Assembly (NCBI GenBank): GCA_027596195.1
Contig: JADGJG010000152.1
Coordinates: forward strand, 1-36,083
Direction: 5' to 3'
DNA from: Podochytrium sp. JEL0797
Taxonomy: Eukaryota > Chytridiomycota > Chytridiomycetes > Chytridiales > Chytriomycetaceae
DNA length: 36,083 nt
The translations under genes and the position numbers were made by a program. Shown piece after piece: positions 22,101 through 31,000 of this stretch. How positions within the stretch are numbered: the first letter of the stretch is position 1; every line of letters starts with the position of its first letter. Under the pieces are notes generated by a model that did no database searches, had not been told where the DNA came from, and was given only the letters and a program-made list of their open reading frames with translations.

Positions 22101-23889
22101 GGATCTTGCCACTGTTTCGCAACGTCGCGATACGCGTCAACCATCCAATGAGCACGTCCGTTCCAACAGTGCGCTCGTGCGCCTCGTCAATGATAATCAC
22201 CGAATACTTGGTCAATAACAAATCCCCCCCATTGCTATTCGCTAATCCAATTATACTCTCGCCACTCTCGGCCCCGGCGCTCAACTCGCGCAACAGAATC
22301 CCCTCCGTCATGAACTTAATGCGCGTTTCCTTCGAAACCGTACTCGTGTCGTACCGAATCTGGTATCCAACAGGTCCCTTCACGAGATCCACATTCATCT
22401 CCTCGGCAACACGCTTGGCCATACTCACAGCAGCGACTCTGCGCGGTTGCGTGATTGCAATCATGCCAGGAAACTGGGGATGCACCGGGTTTCCGAATCC
22501 ATGCTCGTACAGAAACTGCGGCAGTTGCGTTGTTTTTCCACTTCCCGTTTCACCGCAGAGAATCGTGGTCGTGTTGGAGAGGACGGATTCCATGATTTGC
22601 TGCTCTTCGCGAATGATGGGGAGGGAAGCTCGAGAGAGCTCGGTGGCTTCGGTTCGGTGGATGGGGACGTAGAATTGGTTCGCGCGGGCAAGAGGGAGGG
22701 GTTTCGGGGTGGTGCTGGCGGGTTTGGCGGGAGCAGGCCGATATGGTTCATGGTCGAGTTTGACGCCTTCAATCACGTCCGAGTTCCACACGGGGAGCTT
22801 TCCCTTGGCGGATCCAAAGGTTGGTTTCTTGGCTTCACCATTGTCCACTGTCGAGTCGTCTTCTCTTTCATGCGCGTCCCCCTCCTCTTCCTCATCTTCC
22901 TCACTTTCCTCGTCATCGCTGTCGCTCTCATCCGACGACAGCCCGTTGAATTTGCGCACTTCACCCTTCTTCTTCTTGATTTGCTTCTTCTTCTTCTTCT
23001 TCTTTTTGATGACTATCGGAGCAACCACAGATCCATCCGCCGCTTTCTTCAACGATCCACCAAACACGGGGGCCGCCGCCGGCGCAGATTCCGCCTTCAA
23101 TGACGATCCAAACACAGCAACCGCCGGTTTCGCATCCACATCCATGCCCCCAGCATCACCATCATCCGAATCCGAGGCATCGTCCTCCTCTTCCATGTTG
23201 TAATCATCGTATTCGCCACCTTGTTCGTGAGAGACAAAGAGGCGCGAGTTGGGATCCGAAATGGGGATTCCGCTCTTGTGTTCTCGCATGGATTGGCGCA
23301 GCTTCTCCTTGGCAGTGAGTTTCTGAATACGGGGAGGTTGTGGAAATCAAAACAATGCGGAATCAGACAAGTGAATGTTACAATTTTACCGTATGTCCCA
23401 GCATCTTACTACTCTTGAGCAGATCGCCCAGATTCCCCTCCAGGTGTTGCTCGCCGAGCTTCTTGACGAGCTTGACGCGCTCCTCCTTCTTCAACTGCGA
23501 CTGGATAAACTTTTCGAGTCGTTTCCGCTTCTTGGACGTCAACCGGCCTTCGGGTTTCTAAGTCGAAGCAAATCAAGCCAGGAATCAGCTTCGGACCAAG
23601 TGGGAATCCAATGGGAGGCATCGCAAACCTCGGGAAGCAGATCCAACATGCTGGTCGAGGGCACATCCACGCCAATAAGGGCATTGTCACGATCAGCCTT
23701 GGTGTCCAGAAGGACGGGAATCGCAGTTGCCGTGGACTGATAGTCATCGCCAGTGGCTTCGATCGTCTCGGCAACGTTGGGAGCGGTCTTGACGAACCGT
23801 TGCTTCTTTTTCTGTTTTGACAGGTTGGTATTCAGGAGAAAGTGGAGGAGTTTAAACCTTGTGCAGGCTGCTTTGCCGCGCATTGGCAT
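19147..23889 (-). CDS. ECM16: DEAH-box RNA helicase Ecm16/Dhr1 (DHX37)
   Basis: Seven exons (23889-23629, 23557-23390, 23322-21534, 21468-20877, 20818-19693, 19625-19498, 19429-19147) join in frame to 1448 residues. This nucleolar helicase releases U3 snoRNA from pre-18S rRNA during small-subunit assembly. Visible motifs: Lys-rich N-terminus with [20 protein letters not shown], acidic and poly-Lys stretches, Walker A GETGSGKT (about 399), QPRR, DEAH (about 521), SAT (about 563), [12 protein letters not shown] and QRAGRAGR. They are followed by winged-helix/ratchet and OB-fold regions and a C-terminus with [11 protein letters not shown], all as in the Dhr1/DHX37 branch. A long acidic insert separates the two RecA domains, which is also typical. 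The intron at 21469-21533 has a clear ACTAATAC branch site. Introns in exons 5-7 are fixed by alignment to the conserved C-terminus. Confidence 0.93.
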
Positions 23890-23993
23890 TGTGGCGTTCG
23901 CGCATCAAGTCAAAAAGAAGAGTTTCAAAAAAAAACAAAAAAAACAATCAATCTGTTTTCTCTCTTCTTTATGCCGGATGAATAGAACAAAAA

Positions 23994-25667
23994 CTAAATA
24001 GATAACCACTGCCAATTCGAAATTACAGTATTGTACGCATCAACATATCCCAAGTTGGGGTTCGCCTGAAACTGCGCGTCCATCTTGCGATCAAACTGAC
24101 TTGCAATGCCAAAAATCGCATTCTGACCTCGCTGAACAGTCATATTCATGTGCTGAACATCCATCCCAATCGCATTGGCATTTTCCCTAATCCACGCGTC
24201 TGGAATCTGTTGACATGGCTTCCTAGCGACAGTTTGACGGAAATTGCCAGACCCGACCGGAACCGACACTGACATGCCCTGCTGAAAAGGCTTGTACGAA
24301 GCATCGCGGGCAGAGATTTGGCTGTCAAAAGAAGGAGTGGAATACTGGACACAGAACGAAGGACTGCCATTGGAGAGGAGAGAGGAGGAAACTGGAACGC
24401 CAAATCCGGGAAGGATATCGGATACAGAGGCAGAAGCAGAGTATTGAGAAGCAAGAGAAGGGTTGTGTTGCTGCCAGAGGTACCAGATGCGATCGCAATT
24501 CGCATGATGCATGTAAAAGAGGGGGTCGTTGGGAGACCTTGGAATGAAGGACATGTCTCCGGCAGCGCCCCCAATCGCCACGTGAACCTGATTATGCATC
24601 CCTTCCAGAGTAGGCCACATCTGATCGAAAGAAGGGCTGACCACAACTGGCCCAACCTGGCTGTTGTCAGGCACCGTGAACCCAGCAGAATACCCGCGCG
24701 ACAGACACGCACCGTCGTTATCCGTCCAATTGGCATCGAACCCATCAACCACACACTGAGGCCCCGTTCCAGCCCGTTCCGTTCCAAACGCCAGTGAACT
24801 CGAACTGAACATGGCCGTATTCCCAAGTGGATTCTGCCCATCGTACCCCCAATCCCAATACGGAAGTGTCACACTCGGATCAATCTGCTGCAGCGCAATT
24901 TCAAAGTTCCTGATGAACAACCGGTGCCATGGCAAGAAAGCGGGGGTTCCGTGAATCTGGCTGATAAATTGCACATGCAAGGCCGTGAAATCGTCATAAC
25001 GACTGCGCTGGCCAGACTGAGACGGAGTGGAGCGGAGTCTCGTAATGGCGTTGATGAAGGCTTGTTTCTGGGCGGAGGTAAGGTCTCTCCATTCTTTTCG
25101 GGTGGAGGCAGTCGCAGCATTGCAGGTTGGCGACGGCGAAGCTGTAGTTGTGATGGTGGTGGTTGTTGTGGTTGTGGTTGTTGTGGTCGTAGATACAGAA
25201 GGCGGTGTGCAAGGACCGACTGCGACCCATTGAGATTGTGCATCGACCAAGAAGTTGTAACCGCCATACGTGACTTGTGAACCCGGTGGGAAAGTTCCAC
25301 TCGCTTGCCAAACGGCAGCATAACAAGTCAATGGCCCACTTGTGCAACTTCCCGTACTCGTCCATCCCCATGCAGGAGAGACTTGGAAATTGACGCCATT
25401 GTAACCCACAACGTCGCCTGGAATGTATCCGACACTCGTCCAATCGGGAAAACATGCGCTGGATGTGATTTGACAACTCCCAAGGTTGACCCAAGCGAGT
25501 GGGGAACCTTCGACTTGGTAGTTTTTGAATCCAAGAGTGACTTGCGAACCGGTTGAGTACGACCCTTTGGGGTCATACATTGTTGGAAAACATTGAGGGA
25601 CTGGTGCTTGGGAGACCACCCGCGAAACGAATACAAGAAGGAGCGCGACGAGGTCCAGCGATATCAT
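23994..25667 (-). CDS. secreted tyrosinase with three chitin-binding-like modules (copy 1)
   Basis: One intronless ORF of 557 residues. I place the start at 25667, giving the signal peptide MISLDLVALLLVFVSRVVSQ. The longer ORF (to 25703) lacks support, and the paralogue aligns from this Met. Three modules of about 45 residues follow, each with Cys at both ends and a YxxGxxVxxxxxxYxV…W pattern like CBM5/12 chitin-binding domains. A run of Thr (about 160-180) links them to a tyrosinase domain. CuA ligands are in LHVQFISQIHGTPAFLPWHR (H, H, then H after 8). CuB ligands are in MHNQVH and NDPLFYMHHANCDRIW. Tyrosinases oxidise phenols to quinones for melanin. With chitin-binding modules, the product should act on or in the cell wall or chitinous substrates. 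The 3' end lies 104 bases from the helicase start, same strand. Confidence 0.9.
   Translation of the reverse strand: MISLDLVALLLVFVSRVVSQAPVPQCFPTMYDPKGSYSTGSQVTLGFKNYQVEGSPLAWVNLGSCQITSSACFPDWTSVGYIPGDVVGYNGVNFQVSPAWGWTSTGSCTSGPLTCYAAVWQASGTFPPGSQVTYGGYNFLVDAQSQWVAVGPCTPPSVSTTTTTTTTTTTTITTTASPSPTCNAATASTRKEWRDLTSAQKQAFINAITRLRSTPSQSGQRSRYDDFTALHVQFISQIHGTPAFLPWHRLFIRNFEIALQQIDPSVTLPYWDWGYDGQNPLGNTAMFSSSSLAFGTERAGTGPQCVVDGFDANWTDNDGACLSRGYSAGFTVPDNSQVGPVVVSPSFDQMWPTLEGMHNQVHVAIGGAAGDMSFIPRSPNDPLFYMHHANCDRIWYLWQQHNPSLASQYSASASVSDILPGFGVPVSSSLLSNGSPSFCVQYSTPSFDSQISARDASYKPFQQGMSVSVPVGSGNFRQTVARKPCQQIPDAWIRENANAIGMDVQHMNMTVQRGQNAIFGIASQFDRKMDAQFQANPNLGYVDAYNTVISNWQWLSI
24710..25096 (-). repeat. 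near-identical tract shared with the neighbouring tyrosinase (copy 1 side)
   Basis: By eye, 387 bases match 26567-26953 with only three differences, and 24841-25096 is identical over 256 bases. The tract covers the CuA half of the catalytic domain. Sequence on both sides differs much more between the two genes. Confidence 0.85.
25145..25189 (-). repeat. GTT/GGT microsatellite encoding the Thr linker of tyrosinase copy 1
   Basis: An imperfect trinucleotide run (GTGGTTGTTGTGGTTGTG on the plus strand) encodes an almost pure threonine stretch between the binding modules and the catalytic domain. Confidence 0.8.
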
Positions 25668-25829
25668 TGGATCCTGGAAAATGTTTGAAACTAGAAAAAT
25701 CAATCGTTTTATGGAAGCGAAATTGAAAAACGAAACAAAAAATTGAGTACAAATTTTTTATTGAAATGCATGCTAAAAGAAGTGAAAACATTGAAATGCG
25801 GAATAAAGTGAAAACCAAAAAAAATCAAA

Positions 25830-27551
25830 TCATATCGATTTCCACTGCCAATTCCCAATCACAGAATTGTACGCCTCGAGATAAGAAATACTCTTCTTGG
25901 CCGCAAACAGCTTGTCCATCTCTTGGTCAAACTGAGACGCAATATTCGTAATCGCCGTCTGCGTGTTCTGAACGCTCGCCGTCATGTGATGCGCGTCCAT
26001 TCCCAATGCCGCCGCGTTGGCGTCAATCCATGCCTGGGAAATTTCGCTGCATGGGCTCCGCGCAACAGTTTGTGAGTACTTGCCCGACCCGACAGGAACA
26101 GCCACGTAAAGGCCGTGTTGAACCGAGTCATAAACGGCATTGTCACGGGCAGAGATTTGGCGGTCAAACAAAGGAGTAGAATACTGGATGCAGAAGGAAG
26201 GCCTGCCGTTGGAGAGGAGAGCGGAGGAAACTGGAGCGCCAAGGCCGGGCAGGATATCGGACACAGAAGCAGACGCGGAATACTGAGAAGCAAGAGAAGG
26301 GTTGTGTTGCTGCCAGAGGTACCAGATGCGATCCACGTTCGCATGATGCATGTAAAAGAGGGGGTCGTTGGGAGAGCGCGCGATGAAGGACATGTCTCCA
26401 GCACGACCCCCGACGACGTCACCTCCAATCGCGTTATGAACCTGGTTATGCAAACCCTCCAAAGCAGGCCTCATTTGATCATAAGAAGGACTCGAGGCGA
26501 CAATAGGAGCAATCTGGCTGTTATCCGGAACCGTGAACCTGGCAGCATACCCACGCGTCAGACATGCACCGTCGTTATCCGTCCAATTGGCATCGAACCC
26601 ATCAACCACACACTGAGGCCCCGTTCCAGCCCGTTCCGTTCCAAACGCCAGCGAACTCGAACTGAACATGGCCGTATTCCCAAGCGGATTCTGCCCGTCG
26701 TACCCCCAATCCCAATACGGAAGTGTCACACTCGGATCAATCTGCTGCAGCGCAATTTCAAAGTTCCTGATGAACAACCGGTGCCATGGCAAGAAAGCGG
26801 GGGTTCCGTGAATCTGGCTGATAAATTGCACATGCAAGGCCGTGAAATCGTCATAACGACTGCGCTGGCCAGACTGAGACGGAGTGGAGCGGAGTCTCGT
26901 AATGGCGTTGATGAAGGCTTGTTTCTGGGCGGAGGTAAGGTCTCTCCATTCTTGTCGGGTGGAGGCGGTGGCGGCATTGCAGGTTGGCGACGGTGCAGCT
27001 GTAGTTCTAGCTGTTGTGGTTCTGGCTGTTGTGGCTCTTGCTGTTGTGGTTATGGCTGTTGTGGTTCTAGGCGGAGGCCCAGAAGACGGTGTGCAAGGAC
27101 CGACTGCAACCCATTGAGACTGGGCATTGACCAAGAAGTTGAAACCTTGATATGTGACTCGCGAACCCGGTGGGAAACTCCCAGTCGCTTGCCATACGGA
27201 GCTGTAGCAAACGAATGGTCCAATTGTGCAACTTCCAAGACTGGTCCACGCAGACGTGGAAGAGACTTGAAAATTGACGCCGTTGTAGCCGACAACATCG
27301 CCTACAATGAAACTGACACTTGCCCAATCTGGGAAACATGCGCTGGATGTGATTTGACAACTCCCCAGGTTGACCCAAGCGGGTGGAGAACCTTCCACCT
27401 GGTAGTTTTTGAATCCAAGAGTGACTTGAGAACCGGTTGAGTACGGCCCTTTGGGGTCATACGTCGTTGGAAAGCATTGAGGCACCGGGGCTTGGGATGC
27501 CGCTTGCGAAGCGAGCACCAGAAGGAGCGCGAAGTGATTCGGCGAAAGCAT
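25830..27551 (-). CDS. secreted tyrosinase with three chitin-binding-like modules (copy 2)
   Basis: An intronless ORF of 573 residues and tandem paralogue of the gene ending at 23994, with the same order: signal peptide MLSPNHFALLLVLASQAASQ, three Cys-bounded chitin-binding-like modules, Thr/Arg/Ala linker, tyrosinase domain. CuA (IHGTPAFLPWHR) and CuB (LHNQVH, NDPLFYMHHANVDRIW) ligands are intact. Compared with copy 1 it has a short insertion between the two CuB motifs (GGDVVGGRAGDMS). Its linker is built from a different repeat, and its C-terminal 100 residues have diverged. The two genes are 162 bases apart on the same strand, and both have GGATCCAATG around the start codon. Distinct substrates are possible given the changed C-terminus, but this is inference. 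Confidence 0.9.
   Translation of the reverse strand: MLSPNHFALLLVLASQAASQAPVPQCFPTTYDPKGPYSTGSQVTLGFKNYQVEGSPPAWVNLGSCQITSSACFPDWASVSFIVGDVVGYNGVNFQVSSTSAWTSLGSCTIGPFVCYSSVWQATGSFPPGSRVTYQGFNFLVNAQSQWVAVGPCTPSSGPPPRTTTAITTTARATTARTTTARTTAAPSPTCNAATASTRQEWRDLTSAQKQAFINAITRLRSTPSQSGQRSRYDDFTALHVQFISQIHGTPAFLPWHRLFIRNFEIALQQIDPSVTLPYWDWGYDGQNPLGNTAMFSSSSLAFGTERAGTGPQCVVDGFDANWTDNDGACLTRGYAARFTVPDNSQIAPIVASSPSYDQMRPALEGLHNQVHNAIGGDVVGGRAGDMSFIARSPNDPLFYMHHANVDRIWYLWQQHNPSLASQYSASASVSDILPGLGAPVSSALLSNGRPSFCIQYSTPLFDRQISARDNAVYDSVQHGLYVAVPVGSGKYSQTVARSPCSEISQAWIDANAAALGMDAHHMTASVQNTQTAITNIASQFDQEMDKLFAAKKSISYLEAYNSVIGNWQWKSI
26567..26953 (-). repeat. near-identical tract shared with the neighbouring tyrosinase (copy 2 side)
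   Basis: Partner of 24710-25096 at an offset of 1857 bases. It contains the CuA region and the start of the catalytic domain. The high identity ends abruptly near the Thr linker. Confidence 0.85.
27004..27063 (-). repeat. 15-base minisatellite encoding the linker of tyrosinase copy 2
   Basis: Four units of the type GTTCTGGCTGTTGTG give, on the coding strand, repeats of the TTARA/TTART type. Copy 1 has a trinucleotide run at the same position, so the linker has been rebuilt independently. Confidence 0.8.
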
Positions 27552-28004
27552 TGGATCCTGACAAGATTAATTACAGGTTTCTGCTCTGATTAATTGAGGG
27601 AACTGAGGGGGGTTTCGTTCATGTTGACCCACAAGATAAATTACTTTTTTTATGCTCAATCTTTTATTTGATTATTCGTTCATGTTTTGCGAAAAAAAAT
27701 CATTCATTAGTGGAATTATGTAAGAATTTTTTTTTGAGCGAGTATACATACATAACAGAAAGAAATAATATTTATGAGGCTTTAACAACAATTTCCAACA
27801 AACATGAGATCAGAAAACAAAAGAGAGAAAATTAACAAAATCTACATCTATATTTACACGAAACAAATCAAAAAGGTACCCCAAACAAGTGAAAGCAAAG
27901 ATCAACAAGCCCGGGGCACCATTTCGATTGTCATGTATAAATAAAAATAAGGTCTAGAAAAGGGAGGAAGAACGGAAACAAATACACAACAGCAAGGGCG
28001 CAGT
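27552..28004. other. AT-rich intergenic region
   Basis: These 453 bases contain A and T runs and no recognisable gene. They should hold the promoter of tyrosinase copy 2 and the 3' UTR of the tropomodulin-like gene, both on the minus strand. Confidence 0.5.
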
Positions 28005-31000
28005 TTAGGCATGGCCGCCAGACAAACGCTGCTTGCGGAGAACCTCGTTGTTTCTGGCCACAGCACGGTCCACAACGCCACGCGAAGAAACGTCACGGAT
28101 GGTGATTGTGATCTTGGTGATCTGGTGGTTCTTGGCCAATGCTTTGGCGAGGAACTGCTCGGCGTCCGTACCCGCGGACAAGGCCTGGTTGGCAAGTCTC
28201 AGATCGCGGAGACCCTTGTTCTCGGCCAAACCCAAGGCGATGGCTTTGATACCGGCAGGTCCGATGGCATTGCGCTCCAAGTTGAGAACTTCCAAGGAGG
28301 TGTTGGTTTGCAAAGCCTGATGAAAGAAAGCCGAGTTTTAGCTGTTGCGTCGATGAAAATAAAAACGGCTCCAACAAAAGCTTACCGTTCCAAGCTCAAC
28401 CGCCGCTTGAGTGTTGAACTTCACATTCGTCAAGTTGAGAGACTTTAAGTGGGTGTTGGTGGCCAAAGCCTCGGCAAGGGCAATTCCATTTGCCTGAGTC
28501 AACATCTGACAGTCCTTCAAGTCCACATCAATCAACTCCTCTGAGTTTTCCTTCAAGTCATGAATGACTTTGGTAATATCAGTAGAGGCGAGCTTGGGGC
28601 GGGTGGGGGACACGGGGGACGACGCGGTCGGGGGTTTAAAGAAGGTTTTCCATCCCGACGATCTGCGGCGCTCCATAGATGGCGGGGCAGGGACATATTC
28701 GGCTTGAGTGGCGTCGGAAGTCTTGACAACGACGATCTCCTCCTCTTGGATGGCGCTTGGAGACACTGGAGAAGTAGGGGCGTCACTGGCGTTGGCCTCT
28801 TTGCCCAAGAACCAACCGAACAAGCTGGAAAAAAACAAGTCAGTCCAACGAGTAATAACTTCCGCAAGAGACAACCACACACCTCTTTGACTTTCTTCTC
28901 TCGGGAACTCGATCGGCTCTCGAAGTCTTGCGAACGCGAACAGCAGCCTCCTCGATTGTCTCAGTGGTAGTGACAGTTTCAGTGACAACTTTGGTGGTCT
29001 CAACAGCCACAACGCCTTCCGTGGGTTCCACAGCAGTGGTGGTGACTTCAACAGTCTCCTCCACAGCCACTTGTTCAACAGCAACCTCCTTGACCTCCTC
29101 AGTAGCGAGAACGGCGTCGGCGGTTTCGACAACGACAAACTCCTCCTCCGAAGTAGACACGGCAACTACTTCTTCTTGAATGACGTCGGCGGCAACCTCG
29201 ATTTCCTTGGTCACCTCGGCCTCCTCCACAACAACCTCCGTGGATTCAACAACCTCGACAGTCTCGACACTGGACTCTACAACGGCAACCTCCTCAACGA
29301 TTTCCACAGTCTCGACAGTGGATTCCACAACGGCAATCTCCTCCACGATTTCGACGGTCTCGACGGTCTCGATGGTCTCGACGGCGGCAACCTCGATTTC
29401 CTTGGTCACCTCGGCCTCCTCCACAACAACCTCCGTGGATTCAACAACCTCGACAGTCTCGACACTGGACTCCACAACGGCAACCTCCTCAACAACTTCA
29501 ACAGTCTCTACGGGCTCGATGGTCTCGATGGTCTCGATGGTCTCGATGGTCTCGATGGTCTCAACAGTCTCGGTGGATTCGACAGCGGCAACCTCGACTT
29601 CAGTCACCGTCTCGATAGTTTCCACAACTACATAGAAATTTTATGTTAATGTACGGAAAATATGAATTTGCGATTGAGCGACGTACCTTCGACTTCAACG
29701 ACGGCAACGTCAGAGACTTGCTCGGTCGCAATCTCGGCAGCAACAACTTCTTCGGACACAATTTCGACTGTTTCGACAACAACGGCTTCCTCAACAACGG
29801 TTTCGGGAGCGATTGAGGAAGTGGACTCGAACACAATTTCCTTGGTGACAACCACTTCGGAGGTTTCGGCATCGACAGTCTCTGTAGTTTCGACAACAAC
29901 GTCTTGCTCAGTGATCACAACTTCGGTGGATTCGACAACGGTTGTCTCTTGCACAACTTGGAGGACTAAATAACCAGCGAATGATTTAGCTCAATCAAAC
30001 GCTTGGGAAAGGACTTTACCGTCAACTTCAGCCGCTTCAACGGCAACAGTCTCCACAATAATAACTTCCTGGACTTCAGCCTCAATCTCGACTTCCTTGG
30101 TCGCGGACGCAACCTCCTCGGTGGCAACAACATCAGAAACGACAGTCTCCTCCACAACCGTCTCGGAAACAACCTCGGTGACCTGCTCGGTGGCAACAAC
30201 CTCAACTTGCTCGGTGAACACCTCCTCAACAACAACCGTTTCGACAGTCTCAACCACAACGACATCCTCGATCGCAGTCTCAACCACGACGGTTTCAACG
30301 GCGACAGCCTCAACCTCAATGTCTTTGGCCTCAACGACCTCGGTGACAACAACTTCGACTTGCTCTGTAGAAACCTCCTCCACCACGACAGTCTCGACAG
30401 TTTCAACCACAACATCTTCCTCAACCGACTCCACGACAACGGTTTCCTCAGCAACTGCAACAACCTCAATGTCCTTGGTCTCCACGACGGTGACTTCCTC
30501 GACGGCAGCAACGGTCTCAGACGCAACCTCGACAACCTCTTCGGTGGAAACGACAGTCTCCTCCACAATGGTCTCAGTTACGACCTCAGTGACTTGCTCC
30601 GTAGAAACCTCCTCCACCACAACGGTCTCGACGGTCACCTCCGCAACGACGGTTTCCTCGGCGACGGCGACAACCTCAATATCCTTGGTCTCTTCGGCGG
30701 CAATGACAGTCTCAGACGCGACTTCGGCAACCTCTTCGGTGGCAACGACCTCGGAAACAACCTCGGTGACTTGCTCGGTGGAAACCTCCTCAACCACAAT
30801 CGTCTCGACAGCCTCAACAACGACAACCTCCGTTACGACTGTTTCCTCGGCGACGGCGGCAACCTCAATCTCCTTGGTCTCCACAACGGCGACTTCCTCG
30901 ACGGCAACAACGGCCGCGACAACCTCCGCGGTGGAAACGACCTCGGAAACAACGGTCTCCTCCACAGCGGTCTCGGAAACGACCTCGGTGACTTGCTCGG

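Noticed and set aside
26115..27440. 441-codon plus-strand ORF over tyrosinase copy 2
   Set aside because: It is antisense to an intact tyrosinase with all copper ligands; a similar shadow exists over copy 1.
29200..29580. Possible CRISPR-like array of short repeats
   Set aside because: The repeats are in frame, encode VETIET/VEEAEV units and lie inside a eukaryotic gene; there are no unique spacers.
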